From a bacterium (GTDB taxonomy: Bacteria > Planctomycetota > JACOTG01 > JAUIME01), in assembly GCA_030433195.1 (NCBI GenBank), contig JAUIME010000004.1:1-26374 (forward strand): DNA of 26,374 nt, in the 5' to 3' direction. The translations under genes and the position numbers were made by a program. This document shows, in pieces, positions 16,132-22,895 of the stretch (position 1 is the first letter of the stretch; every line of letters begins with the position of its first letter). The notes beneath the pieces are model-generated. The model was given only the letters and a program-made list of their open reading frames with translations, did no database searches and was not told the origin of the DNA.

Positions 16132-16230
16132 GTCGGGTCGGGTCCTCAAACGGTCAGGGTGCCTCGGGCTGCCAATGTGCGCGGATCGTCGATGTGCTGC
16201 AGTCCCTCGTATGGTGGAATTCGAAACTCG

Positions 16231-16809
16231 TCAGGATTCCTCGGTATCGGGGAGGAAGCCTTCCGCGCGTGCGTGCGACTGGAGGGTCTTCTTGAGTTCG
16301 TTGCGTGAGTAGTGAAGCCGCGACATCACGGTTCCGATCGGGCAATCGAGGATGTCGGCGATCTCCTTGTAGGCGAAGCCGCCGAGGTCGCGAAGCAGAA
16401 CCGTGTTGCGGTGGGTGTCGGGCAGTGAATCGAGCGCTCGTACGAGCGGATCGGGGAGGACGCGCGCGAGCTCGGCGGGATCGGTCACCGTGTCGACGTC
16501 ATCGAGCGCGTTGCCGCCGCCTCGTGATTCGAGCCCGAAGACCTCTTCGATGGGCACCTCGGAGGGCATCCGATCGCGCTTGCGGTAGTTGTCGATGTAG
16601 TGGTTCGTCATGATCTTGAAGATCCACGCCTTGAAGTTCGTACCCGCTCGATATTGGCCGAGCGAACGAAGCGCTTTGAGGACCGTGTCCTGCACGAGGT
16701 CATCGGTCGATCGCCCCTTCGTGAGGCGTCGTGCGTAGGCGTGGAGGAGCGGCAGATTCTCGAGTACGATCCGTTCGAACGTCTCGCGGGTAATGGCTTG
16801 ACCCGTCAC
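16231..16809 (-). CDS. ECF-family RNA polymerase sigma factor
   Basis: A 192-aa protein, typical ECF length. Region 2 appears at about 20-90, with TDDLVQDTVLKALRSLGQYR and FKAWIFKIMTNHYIDNYRKR. A linker rich in Asp/Gly (about 100-115) follows. Region 4 (about 125-185) includes LPDTHRNTVLLRDLGGFAY, KEIADILDCPIGTVMSRLHY and a C-terminal tail. It starts at GTG 16809, with AGGAG 11 bases upstream. The anti-sigma/HMA gene begins 99 bases after its stop and shares its promoter, which fits a sigma/anti-sigma operon. It is expected to direct RNA polymerase to envelope- or metal-stress genes (inference); no target promoter motif could be assigned here. Confidence 0.92.
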   Translation of the reverse strand: MTGQAITRETFERIVLENLPLLHAYARRLTKGRSTDDLVQDTVLKALRSLGQYRAGTNFKAWIFKIMTNHYIDNYRKRDRMPSEVPIEEVFGLESRGGGNALDDVDTVTDPAELARVLPDPLVRALDSLPDTHRNTVLLRDLGGFAYKEIADILDCPIGTVMSRLHYSRNELKKTLQSHARAEGFLPDTEES

Positions 16810-16906
16810 CTTTGTCGGATCTCCTGTCGAACGACGACGTGGGCGATTCTATTCTCGCCACGGCGGCTTTTTTCCCGATCGGTCCGCACCGCTCCCCTCG
16901 GGGGAT

Positions 16907-16923
16907 CACGCAACGAATGCGTG
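16907..16923. promoter_or_regulatory. Inverted repeat at the predicted ECF-sigma transcription start
   Basis: CACGCA-ACGAA-TGCGTG, 6-bp arms with a 5-base loop, covers roughly +1 to +18 of the promoter. A second repeat GGCGA-N8-TCGCC lies at 16842-16859 in the leader. Either might be an operator or a leader hairpin. Confidence 0.35.
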
Positions 16924-16930
16924 CAAGGCG

Positions 16931-16959
16931 AGTGTAGCGCCGGCGCCGCGCCGGGTCAA
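16931..16959 (-). promoter_or_regulatory. Promoter for the ECF sigma/anti-sigma-HMA operon
   Basis: TTGACC (16959-16954), a 17-base GC-only spacer and TACACT (16936-16931). Start near 16924 leaves a leader of about 115 bases. The match is to the housekeeping sigma consensus, so expression may not depend on autoregulation alone. Confidence 0.6.
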
Positions 16960-16990
16960 TGCGTGGGGGTTGGGCCGAAGTCCCGAATCG

Positions 16991-18454
16991 TCAAGGGTTT
17001 GGGGCTTCGGCGGGCGCTTCTTCGGGTGGCGCGGGGAGGATCTCGATCGTCCGGCGGCACCCGGAGCAGCGGATCCTCGGGGCTTCGAGCGCGGGGCTCA
17101 GGTGCGTGGTCTTGTCGCAGTGAGGACAGCGGAAAGACTCCCAGCCCGGGGTCTTGCGCTGATACTTCAGCTCGGCCTCGGGTTGCTCGGCCGTGACCAC
17201 GGAAGCGGTCGGAACGCCCTGTTCACGCCCGCAGCGCGGGCAGGCGACCTTCGACGCGTGCAGGCCCGGCGGGACCTTGATTCCGACCCCGCAGGCACAG
17301 TGAAACGCCACGAACTCGCCCATGCGATCGAGCAGGTCCGTGACCTCGCGCAGCCGGTCGGTCTGCGTTTCGGCCTCGGATTTCGGCGCCGGATCGCGGA
17401 TCTCGAGGGGGCGCCGGCCCTCCGCGAGCGTCACCTCGCCGATACAGTGCTCGTCCTTGCCGAACACGCGCTGGAACGCCGACTCGTAGGCCGCGAAGTG
17501 GGCGCCGCCCGCACCGGCCATGTTGCGCAAGATCTCGATCCGCTTCTGCGTCGGGGGGTGCGTCGAGAACGGCCCCGTCGAGCCGTGCGCCTGCAGCGGA
17601 TTGATGATGTACATCGGGGCGAGGACGCGACTCGAGTCGCCGCGCCCGCTCTTCGCGCCGTGGCGCCCCGACTTCGCAACGTAGCGGCCCGAGATCTTCT
17701 CGAGCGCGGAAGCGAGGCCTTCGGGGTACCGCGTGAATCGTGCGGCCGAAGCGTCGGCGAGGTACTCGCGGCGGCGCGAGCAGGCGAAGTAGAGAAGCCG
17801 TGCGAGGACGGGCGCGAGCAACGCGGCGAGAATCCCCGCGATCATGAGGATGGCTTGGAGTCGGCCATCGACGTTCTTGCCCGTGCGTCGTCGCGCGTGG
17901 CCGCCGCCCGAGAACCACATGTAGCGTAGGAACACTTCCGACAGCAACACGATCGAACCGACCATGATGCCGGCGAGCGTCATGAAGCGGATGTCACGGT
18001 TGACGATGTGTCCCATCTCGTGCGCAACCACGCCTTGCAGCTCGTCGCGATTCATGCGCGCGAGCAGTCCCGACGTCACCGCGACGGCTCCCGTTTCGAC
18101 GGACTTGCCCGTCGCGAACGCATTCGGCCGCTTGTCTTCGATGAGCCAGATCTCGGGCATGCTCGGCACGCCGGCCGCGATCGTCATCTCTTCGACGACG
18201 TTCCACAACCGCGGGATCTCGGCCTTCGAGTGGATGCGTCGCGCGCCCACTCCGCGCAAGAGGATCTTGTCGCCGCCGATCCATGCCGTCGCGAACATCA
18301 CGGCGAACAGCACGGCCGCGCAGCCGGTGCCGATCCACCACGCATCCGGATCGACCGCGGCGCCGATGGCGGCGCCGAGTCCGAGCAGGACGATCGCCAT
18401 GACCGCGATGAGCGCCCACGATCGGCGCTTGTTGCTCTCGATCGCTTCCCACAT
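16991..18454 (-). CDS. M48/HtpX-like membrane metalloprotease with two C-terminal zinc ribbons
   Basis: A 487-aa protein. N-terminal membrane helices (about 12-32 and 38-60) precede an M48 domain with catalytic HEMGH (145-149) and third zinc ligand Glu230 in EYLAD; further hydrophobic helices lie at about 160-180 and 200-225. HtpX-type proteases degrade damaged membrane proteins. Unusually, the C-terminus adds two cysteine modules: CAC...CPRC (Cys386/388/405/408) and CPHC...CSGC (Cys443/446/463/466), each resembling a zinc ribbon, then an acidic Pro/Ala tail. The start overlaps nothing and follows the LemA stop by 12 bases, so LemA and the protease are translationally close. Typical HtpX is about 290 aa, so roughly 190 residues are extra. 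Confidence 0.88.
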   Translation of the reverse strand: MWEAIESNKRRSWALIAVMAIVLLGLGAAIGAAVDPDAWWIGTGCAAVLFAVMFATAWIGGDKILLRGVGARRIHSKAEIPRLWNVVEEMTIAAGVPSMPEIWLIEDKRPNAFATGKSVETGAVAVTSGLLARMNRDELQGVVAHEMGHIVNRDIRFMTLAGIMVGSIVLLSEVFLRYMWFSGGGHARRRTGKNVDGRLQAILMIAGILAALLAPVLARLLYFACSRRREYLADASAARFTRYPEGLASALEKISGRYVAKSGRHGAKSGRGDSSRVLAPMYIINPLQAHGSTGPFSTHPPTQKRIEILRNMAGAGGAHFAAYESAFQRVFGKDEHCIGEVTLAEGRRPLEIRDPAPKSEAETQTDRLREVTDLLDRMGEFVAFHCACGVGIKVPPGLHASKVACPRCGREQGVPTASVVTAEQPEAELKYQRKTPGWESFRCPHCDKTTHLSPALEAPRIRCSGCRRTIEILPAPPEEAPAEAPNP

Positions 18455-18466
18455 GCCGGGAGTCCG

Positions 18467-19018
18467 CTAGAACTTGACTTCGGGGGCCTGGCGCGCCGCT
18501 TCGTCCTTCACCTCGAAGAACGGCTCTTCGTGGAAACCGAAGCTGTTCGCGACCACGTTCGACGGGAACGACTGGATGCGCGTGTTGAACCGCATCACGT
18601 TGTCGTTGTAGTTCTGGCGCGAGAATCCGATGCGGTTCTCGGTCGACGTGAGCTCTTCCTGCAGCGAGAGGAAGTTCTGGTTCGCCTTGAGATCGGGATA
18701 CTGCTCGACGACGACCATGAGGCGTCCGAGTGCCGCGCTGAGCTCGCCTTCGGCTTGGACCTGCTGCGCGACGTCAGGCGCCGCGACGGCTTTCGAACGC
18801 GCTTCGATGACCCCCTGCAGAGTGTTCTTCTCGTGGGAGGCGTAGCCCTTGACGGTCTCGACCAGGTTCGGGATCAGGTCGTGGCGCCGCTTGAGCTGCA
18901 CGTCGATTTGCGCCCACGCGTTCTTGACGTGGTTTCGCAGCTTGACGAGCCCGTTGTAGATCCCGATGACCCACACGACCAAGACCGCGATGACCGCGAT
19001 TACGATGATGGTCTCCAC
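18467..19018 (-). CDS. lemA: LemA-family membrane protein
   Basis: A 183-aa protein with one N-terminal membrane helix (about 1-22) and a helical LemA domain. Family hallmarks visible are WAQIDVQLKRRHDLIPNLVE, TVKGYASHEKNTL, LTSTENRIGFSRQNYND and the terminal SFPSNVVANSFGF. LemA proteins often neighbour M48 proteases; their biochemical role is unsettled, perhaps as scaffolds or modulators. It starts at GTG 19018, with AGAGGAG six to seven bases upstream. It sits between the zinc-finger gene (24 bases before) and the protease gene (12 bases after), forming a compact three-gene operon. Confidence 0.92.
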   Translation of the reverse strand: METIIVIAVIAVLVVWVIGIYNGLVKLRNHVKNAWAQIDVQLKRRHDLIPNLVETVKGYASHEKNTLQGVIEARSKAVAAPDVAQQVQAEGELSAALGRLMVVVEQYPDLKANQNFLSLQEELTSTENRIGFSRQNYNDNVMRFNTRIQSFPSNVVANSFGFHEEPFFEVKDEAARQAPEVKF

Positions 19019-19042
19019 GTTCCACTCCTCTCGATCGCAGCG

Positions 19043-19510
19043 CTAATCGGATGAAGCGTCCGAGAGCTCGCTGCGATACAGCTCTCGGAACCAGCGCGCG
19101 ACCGCGCCGGCATCTCCGTCGTCGAATCGTTCGAGGAACTGCAGAAGCTCGCCTCGGTCGAACCACAGTCCGCACTCGTTCGAGCAGGCGTCGATCTCGA
19201 GCGCGTCGGACGATGCGCCCACCGGCGTCACGTGGAGCCGTCGACGGCATCGTGGACAGCGTGCGTTCACGCGCGCGCCTCGCGACGCGAGCGCCTCGGC
19301 GAGCGGGCCCGCAGACATGCCGGCTTGCTCGCCGATGAACTCGAGCTCGCCGCTGTCGAGCCAGGTCCCTCGGCACTGCACGCAGTGGTCGACCTCGATG
19401 CCGTCGAGCTCGAAGGCGACCATCGGGATCCGGCATCGCGGGCACGGATTCACGATCTTTTCGCGTCGGGACGTCTCCGCTCGGTCGTGTCCGGTTGCAT
19501 CGCTCGTCAT
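19043..19510 (-). CDS. Tandem TFIIB-type zinc finger protein (zf-TFIIB family)
   Basis: A 155-aa soluble protein with two zinc-ribbon units. The first is CPRC...HCVQCRGTWLDSGELE (Cys23/26/43/46). The second is CPRC...ACSNECGLWFDRGELL (Cys85/88/109/113), where the last pair is spaced CxxxC. The pattern CxxC...CxxCxGxWLDxGEL defines the bacterial zf-TFIIB family, whose members are poorly characterised. First gene of an operon with lemA and the M48 protease, so it likely assists or regulates that membrane quality-control unit (inference). No strong promoter is visible; the best candidate upstream is weak. Confidence 0.85.
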   Translation of the reverse strand: MTSDATGHDRAETSRREKIVNPCPRCRIPMVAFELDGIEVDHCVQCRGTWLDSGELEFIGEQAGMSAGPLAEALASRGARVNARCPRCRRRLHVTPVGASSDALEIDACSNECGLWFDRGELLQFLERFDDGDAGAVARWFRELYRSELSDASSD

Positions 19511-19636
19511 CGTCGCTCCATGTTCATCGCGAGCCGCTACTATCGCGATGCCGCGAGATTGTTCACGATCGCGTTAGGATGCTTCCAGGAAATGATTTAG
19601 CAGTTTTCAGGGTGCCCCGCGACCCGGCTCGTGCTT

Positions 19637-19653
19637 CCGAAAGAGCTTTTCGG
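19637..19653 (-). terminator. Hairpin after the UbiA-family gene
   Basis: CCGAAA and TTTCGG pair around a 5-base loop, 14 bases past the stop. No T-run follows on the minus strand; weak terminator candidate. Confidence 0.3.
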
Positions 19654-19666
19654 CGTGCGGTGAACG

Positions 19667-20572
19667 TCAGCTGTAGACGATGGCGGCGGACGTGACGGCC
19701 CACGCGAGCAGCGTGATCTGGAGGCCCCGATCCCCGAAGAGGACGTCGGTCGGATCGCCCCCGAGCTCGTGCACGTGCATGAGGTAGAGGTAACGGAAGA
19801 ACCCGTAGACCACGAACGGGACCGTGTAGACGAGCGCGACCGGCTGTCCCGACGTGATCGTGTACAGCGTGTAGGCGAGGATGCAGCAGGGCGTGACGAT
19901 CACCGACAGCAGGTCGAAGAAGCGCGCGTCGAGCTGCGCGAGCGCGCCGCGGTGGGTCGTTGCGGCGTCGCCGAGCAGGACGACCTCGTGGCGCCGCTTG
20001 CCGATCGCCAAGAACAGCGCCAGGAAGAACGTACACGCGAGCAGCCACGGCGACACGTAGACGTCGATCGCGAGGCCGCCCGCCACGGCGCGCACGACGA
20101 AGCCCGAGGCGATGAGGATGACGTCGAGCAGCGGGACGCGCTTCAGGCCGGACGAGTACCCGATGTTGATCGCGACGTAGACGCCGATCGCGCCGAGAAA
20201 CGGCAGGCCGAGGGTGGCCGCGGCGAAGCAACCCGCCGCGAAGAGCGTCCCCGCGGTCGAGGCCGCGACGGAGACGGGTAAGGCGCCCGAGGCGATCGGC
20301 CGGTGCTTCTTGCGCGGGTGGTGGCGATCGGCCTTGCGGTCGGCGATGTCGTTGACGAGATACACCGCGCCCGAAACCGCGCAGAAGCTCGCGAACGCGA
20401 CGAGCGCGAGCAGGACCGATTCGGGATCGTCGAGCCGGGCCGCGAAGACGAGGGCCGCGAAGACGAAGACGTTCTTGACCCACTGGCGCGGCCGCAGGGA
20501 CCGTACGAGTGCGGCCGCGAGCTTCGGCTTCGGCGGTGCGGCGGAACTGGAAGCGTCTTCGGGATCGCCCAT
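19667..20572 (-). CDS. UbiA-family prenyltransferase, decaprenyl-phosphate phosphoribosyltransferase-like
   Basis: A 301-aa polytopic membrane enzyme, about eight or nine helices. The catalytic Mg-binding motif NDIADRKAD (74-82) is followed by HHPRKKHRPIASG, and the second aspartate-rich segment is reflected in YSSGLKRVPLLDVILIASGF. Together with RPRQWVKNVFVFAAL near the N-terminus these match the DPPR-synthase branch of the family. That branch transfers phosphoribose from PRPP to a polyprenyl phosphate, the first step to arabinose donors in mycobacteria. Alternatives are other UbiA prenyl transfers. No dprE1/E2 or arabinosyltransferase is in view, so the end product is unknown. Transcribed from its own promoter, divergent to the HAD gene. 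Confidence 0.82.
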   Translation of the reverse strand: MGDPEDASSSAAPPKPKLAAALVRSLRPRQWVKNVFVFAALVFAARLDDPESVLLALVAFASFCAVSGAVYLVNDIADRKADRHHPRKKHRPIASGALPVSVAASTAGTLFAAGCFAAATLGLPFLGAIGVYVAINIGYSSGLKRVPLLDVILIASGFVVRAVAGGLAIDVYVSPWLLACTFFLALFLAIGKRRHEVVLLGDAATTHRGALAQLDARFFDLLSVIVTPCCILAYTLYTITSGQPVALVYTVPFVVYGFFRYLYLMHVHELGGDPTDVLFGDRGLQITLLAWAVTSAAIVYS

Positions 20573-20580
20573 GCGGGGCC

Positions 20581-20609
20581 ACCGTACTCCTCGCCGTCTC
20601 CGGCGTCAA
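20581..20609 (-). promoter_or_regulatory. Promoter for the UbiA-family gene, likely leaderless mRNA
   Basis: TTGACG (20609-20604), a 17-base spacer, TACGGT (20586-20581). The ATG at 20572 lies 8 bases past the -10, near the predicted start; no ribosome site is close. Confidence 0.45.
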
Positions 20610-20637
20610 ACAGCGCGGTTCCAGGGATCTGCGTGCC

Positions 20638-20667
20638 TTGACCCTTTCCGCGGCATCATGGTAGAAA
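20638..20667 (+). promoter_or_regulatory. Promoter for the HAD-folB-rnd operon, likely leaderless mRNA
   Basis: TTGACC (20638-20643), an 18-base spacer with TGG just before, and TAGAAA (20662-20667). ATG 20678 lies 10 bases past the -10, and no purine-rich ribosome site precedes it. Confidence 0.55.
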
Positions 20668-20677
20668 CGCCGACCTC

Positions 20678-21325
20678 ATGGTGGATACCGTCATTCTCGA
20701 TTGGTCCGGCACGCTCGTCGACGACCTCGACGCCGTTCTGATCGGTACCAACGAGGCTCTCGGCCATTTCGGCCATCCCGCGCTCACGCTCGAGGATTTC
20801 CGGCGCGAGTTCGAGCTTCCCGTACATCGCTTCTACGATCGCTTGATCCCGGGCGCGGACTTCGCGGCGCTCGAGGCGTCGTTCCATCGCGGCTTCCGCA
20901 GCGCCTTCGATCGCATTCGCCCGCTCGACGGAGCGGAGGCGTTTCTCGAACAGACGTCGACGGCCGGAGTTCGCCTGATGGTGCTCACGACGCTCGACGT
21001 CGACAATGCCCACCGTCAGCTCGCGGACTTCGGGTGGAATCGGTTCTTCGACGGGATCCACGCGGGGATCGTCGACAAGGTGCCGCATCTCGTCGATCTC
21101 GTCGAGCGGGAGAGTCTCGATCCGGCGCGAACCGTCTTCGTGGGCGATCTGCCGCACGACATCGAGGCGGGGCGTGCGGCCGGAGTGCGTACGTGCGGCG
21201 TCCTCACGGGATACTCCGATCGCGAGAAGCTCGCCGACTGCCGGCCCGATTGGTTGCTCGGCAGCGTCACGGAGCTCGACGATCGTTTGCGCGCGTCGGT
21301 GCAACGGCGGAGTGAAGCGTCGTGA
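20678..21325 (+). CDS. HAD-family hydrolase (phosphatase-like)
   Basis: A 215-aa soluble protein of the haloacid dehalogenase superfamily. Motif I is ILDWSGTLVDD with nucleophile Asp8, but the usual second aspartate (general acid) is Ser10, as seen in DWxGT variants such as phosphonatases. Motif II is LTTLDV, motif III the lysine in DKVPHL, and motif IV GDLPHDIEAGRAAG. An alpha-helical cap is inserted after motif I. Substrate unknown; likely a small phosphorylated metabolite, possibly in folate or cofactor metabolism given the downstream folB. It ends in a 4-base overlap with folB, so translation is coupled. Confidence 0.85.
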   Translation: MVDTVILDWSGTLVDDLDAVLIGTNEALGHFGHPALTLEDFRREFELPVHRFYDRLIPGADFAALEASFHRGFRSAFDRIRPLDGAEAFLEQTSTAGVRLMVLTTLDVDNAHRQLADFGWNRFFDGIHAGIVDKVPHLVDLVERESLDPARTVFVGDLPHDIEAGRAAGVRTCGVLTGYSDREKLADCRPDWLLGSVTELDDRLRASVQRRSEAS

Positions 21326-21708
21326 GGGATCGCATCGTGATCCGCGACCTCGCGATCGAATGCATCGTCGGCATCTTCGCGCACGAACGCGAGCAGCCGC
21401 AGACGGTGCGGCTCGACGTCGAGATCGACGCAGACGCGGCCGCCGTAGCGGCGAACGACGAGCTCGGCGACGGCGTCGACTATTTCGAGCTCGCGCGTTC
21501 GATCGAGTCGCTCGTCGTCGCACGTCGGTTTCGACTCATCGAGACCATGGCCGAAGAAGTCGCTCGACTCGCGCTCGAGCGATATGGAGTGGGCGATGTG
21601 CTCGTCCGCGTGAAGAAACCCGACGCGATCGCGAACGCGGCATGCGTCGAGATCGAGGTGCGCCGTAGACGCGAACGCGTGCCCTCGATGGAGGACGGTT
21701 CCGCATGA
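21322..21708 (+). CDS. folB: Dihydroneopterin aldolase
   Basis: A 128-aa cytoplasmic enzyme of folate synthesis that cleaves 7,8-dihydroneopterin to 6-hydroxymethyl-dihydropterin and glycolaldehyde. Length is normal. Catalytic features match the family: IVGIFAHERE with Glu22, and VLVRVKKPDAI with Lys99 before the conserved proline. GTG 21322 overlaps the HAD stop as GTGA; its own stop overlaps the next ATG as ATGA, so three genes are tightly coupled. No folK or folP lies in the window. Confidence 0.9.
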   Translation: MRDRIVIRDLAIECIVGIFAHEREQPQTVRLDVEIDADAAAVAANDELGDGVDYFELARSIESLVVARRFRLIETMAEEVARLALERYGVGDVLVRVKKPDAIANAACVEIEVRRRRERVPSMEDGSA

Positions 21709-22895
21709 CCGACGTGCCGAGGACGATCGAGGATCAACGAGAGCTCGAAGAAGCGTGCGATCGCTTCGCGGGCGCAACGCGTCTTGCGCTCGATACCGAG
21801 TTCACGCGCGAACGGACGTACACGCCCAAACTCGGATTGATCCAGGTGTCCGACGGCGAGTCGCACGTGCTCATCGATCCGCTCGCGGTCGACGACTTGA
21901 AGCCGTTTCTCGCGCTACTCGAGAATCCCGACATCCTCAAGATCCTGCACGCGCCGCGCGAGGATCTCGAGATCTTCGTGAAGCTCTCGGGCGAGGTCTG
22001 CGCACCGATCTTCGACACGCAGACCGCGGCGTCGTTCGCGGGGTGCGGGTACTCGATGAGCTACCAGAACCTCGTGCGCGATCTCGTCGGCGAACGCGTA
22101 CCGAAGCTGCAGACGCGCACCGATTGGCTGCGCCGTCCGCTCACCGTCGACCAGAAGAAATACGCGATCCTCGACGTCGTTCATCTGCACCTGATGCACG
22201 ACATCTTGAGCGAGAAGCTGGAATCACTCGGGCGAACGGAGTGGGTCGAGCAGGAGTTCCGCACGCTCGAACGACTCACCTACGACGAAGATCCGATGCA
22301 GTACTATCGCCGCGTGAAACAGTCTTGGAGGCTCACGAGGCGGCAATTGGGTGTGCTCCAGCTTCTGTGCGATTGGCGCGAACGCGAGGCGGCCTCGCGC
22401 GACACGATCCGCCAGGGAGTCGCACCTGACGATGCTCTCGTCGATCTCGCGAAGATGCAGCCGTCGAGCAAGGACGAGATGCGTTCGCTCAAACGATTGC
22501 ATCCGCGTGAGATCTCGCGCTCGGGCAGCACGTGGATTCGCCTCATTGAGAAGGGGAAGGCACTCTCCGACGCCGAACTGCCGCCGTCGATCCCGTCACC
22601 CGTGAGCGATCCGGTGCTCCTCGCGCGCGTCGATTTCCTAGGTAGCGCGCTGCGCATTCGCGCGATGGAGATGGGGTTGTCGCACGAGGTGCTCGCCAAG
22701 AAGCGGGCGCTCGAAGAGCTCGTGAAGAACGTCACGAGAGGGAAGGATGATCCCTTCCCCGAGGAGATCTCGGGCTGGCGTCGCGACGTGCTCGGGGACT
22801 ATTTGCTGCGCGTCCTTTCCGGGCGGGTGGCGTTCCGTCTCGATCCGGAAGCGACCTCGTCGCCCCTCGAAGCGATCGAGCTCGAGGACCGCTGA
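21705..22895 (+). CDS. rnd: Ribonuclease D
   Basis: A 396-aa 3'-5' exoribonuclease that trims tRNA and other small RNA precursors. The DEDDy exonuclease residues are present: Asp30 and Glu32 in LALDTEFTRE, Asp87 in HAPREDLEIF, and Tyr153/Asp157 in KKYAILDVVHL. An HRDC-type helical domain follows (about 208-290; WRLTRRQLGVLQLLCDWRE) and a second helical C-terminal region (about 300-396), as in full-length RNase D. It is the last gene of the HAD-folB-rnd operon. The context of folate and RNA processing genes looks like housekeeping. Confidence 0.92.
   Translation: MTDVPRTIEDQRELEEACDRFAGATRLALDTEFTRERTYTPKLGLIQVSDGESHVLIDPLAVDDLKPFLALLENPDILKILHAPREDLEIFVKLSGEVCAPIFDTQTAASFAGCGYSMSYQNLVRDLVGERVPKLQTRTDWLRRPLTVDQKKYAILDVVHLHLMHDILSEKLESLGRTEWVEQEFRTLERLTYDEDPMQYYRRVKQSWRLTRRQLGVLQLLCDWREREAASRDTIRQGVAPDDALVDLAKMQPSSKDEMRSLKRLHPREISRSGSTWIRLIEKGKALSDAELPPSIPSPVSDPVLLARVDFLGSALRIRAMEMGLSHEVLAKKRALEELVKNVTRGKDDPFPEEISGWRRDVLGDYLLRVLSGRVAFRLDPEATSSPLEAIELEDR

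Noticed and set aside
13830..16809. A partition or plasmid locus (ParA next to regulators)
   Set aside because: No ParB, replication protein or iterons; parA has its own promoter and neighbours are chromosomal-type sigma/anti-sigma genes.
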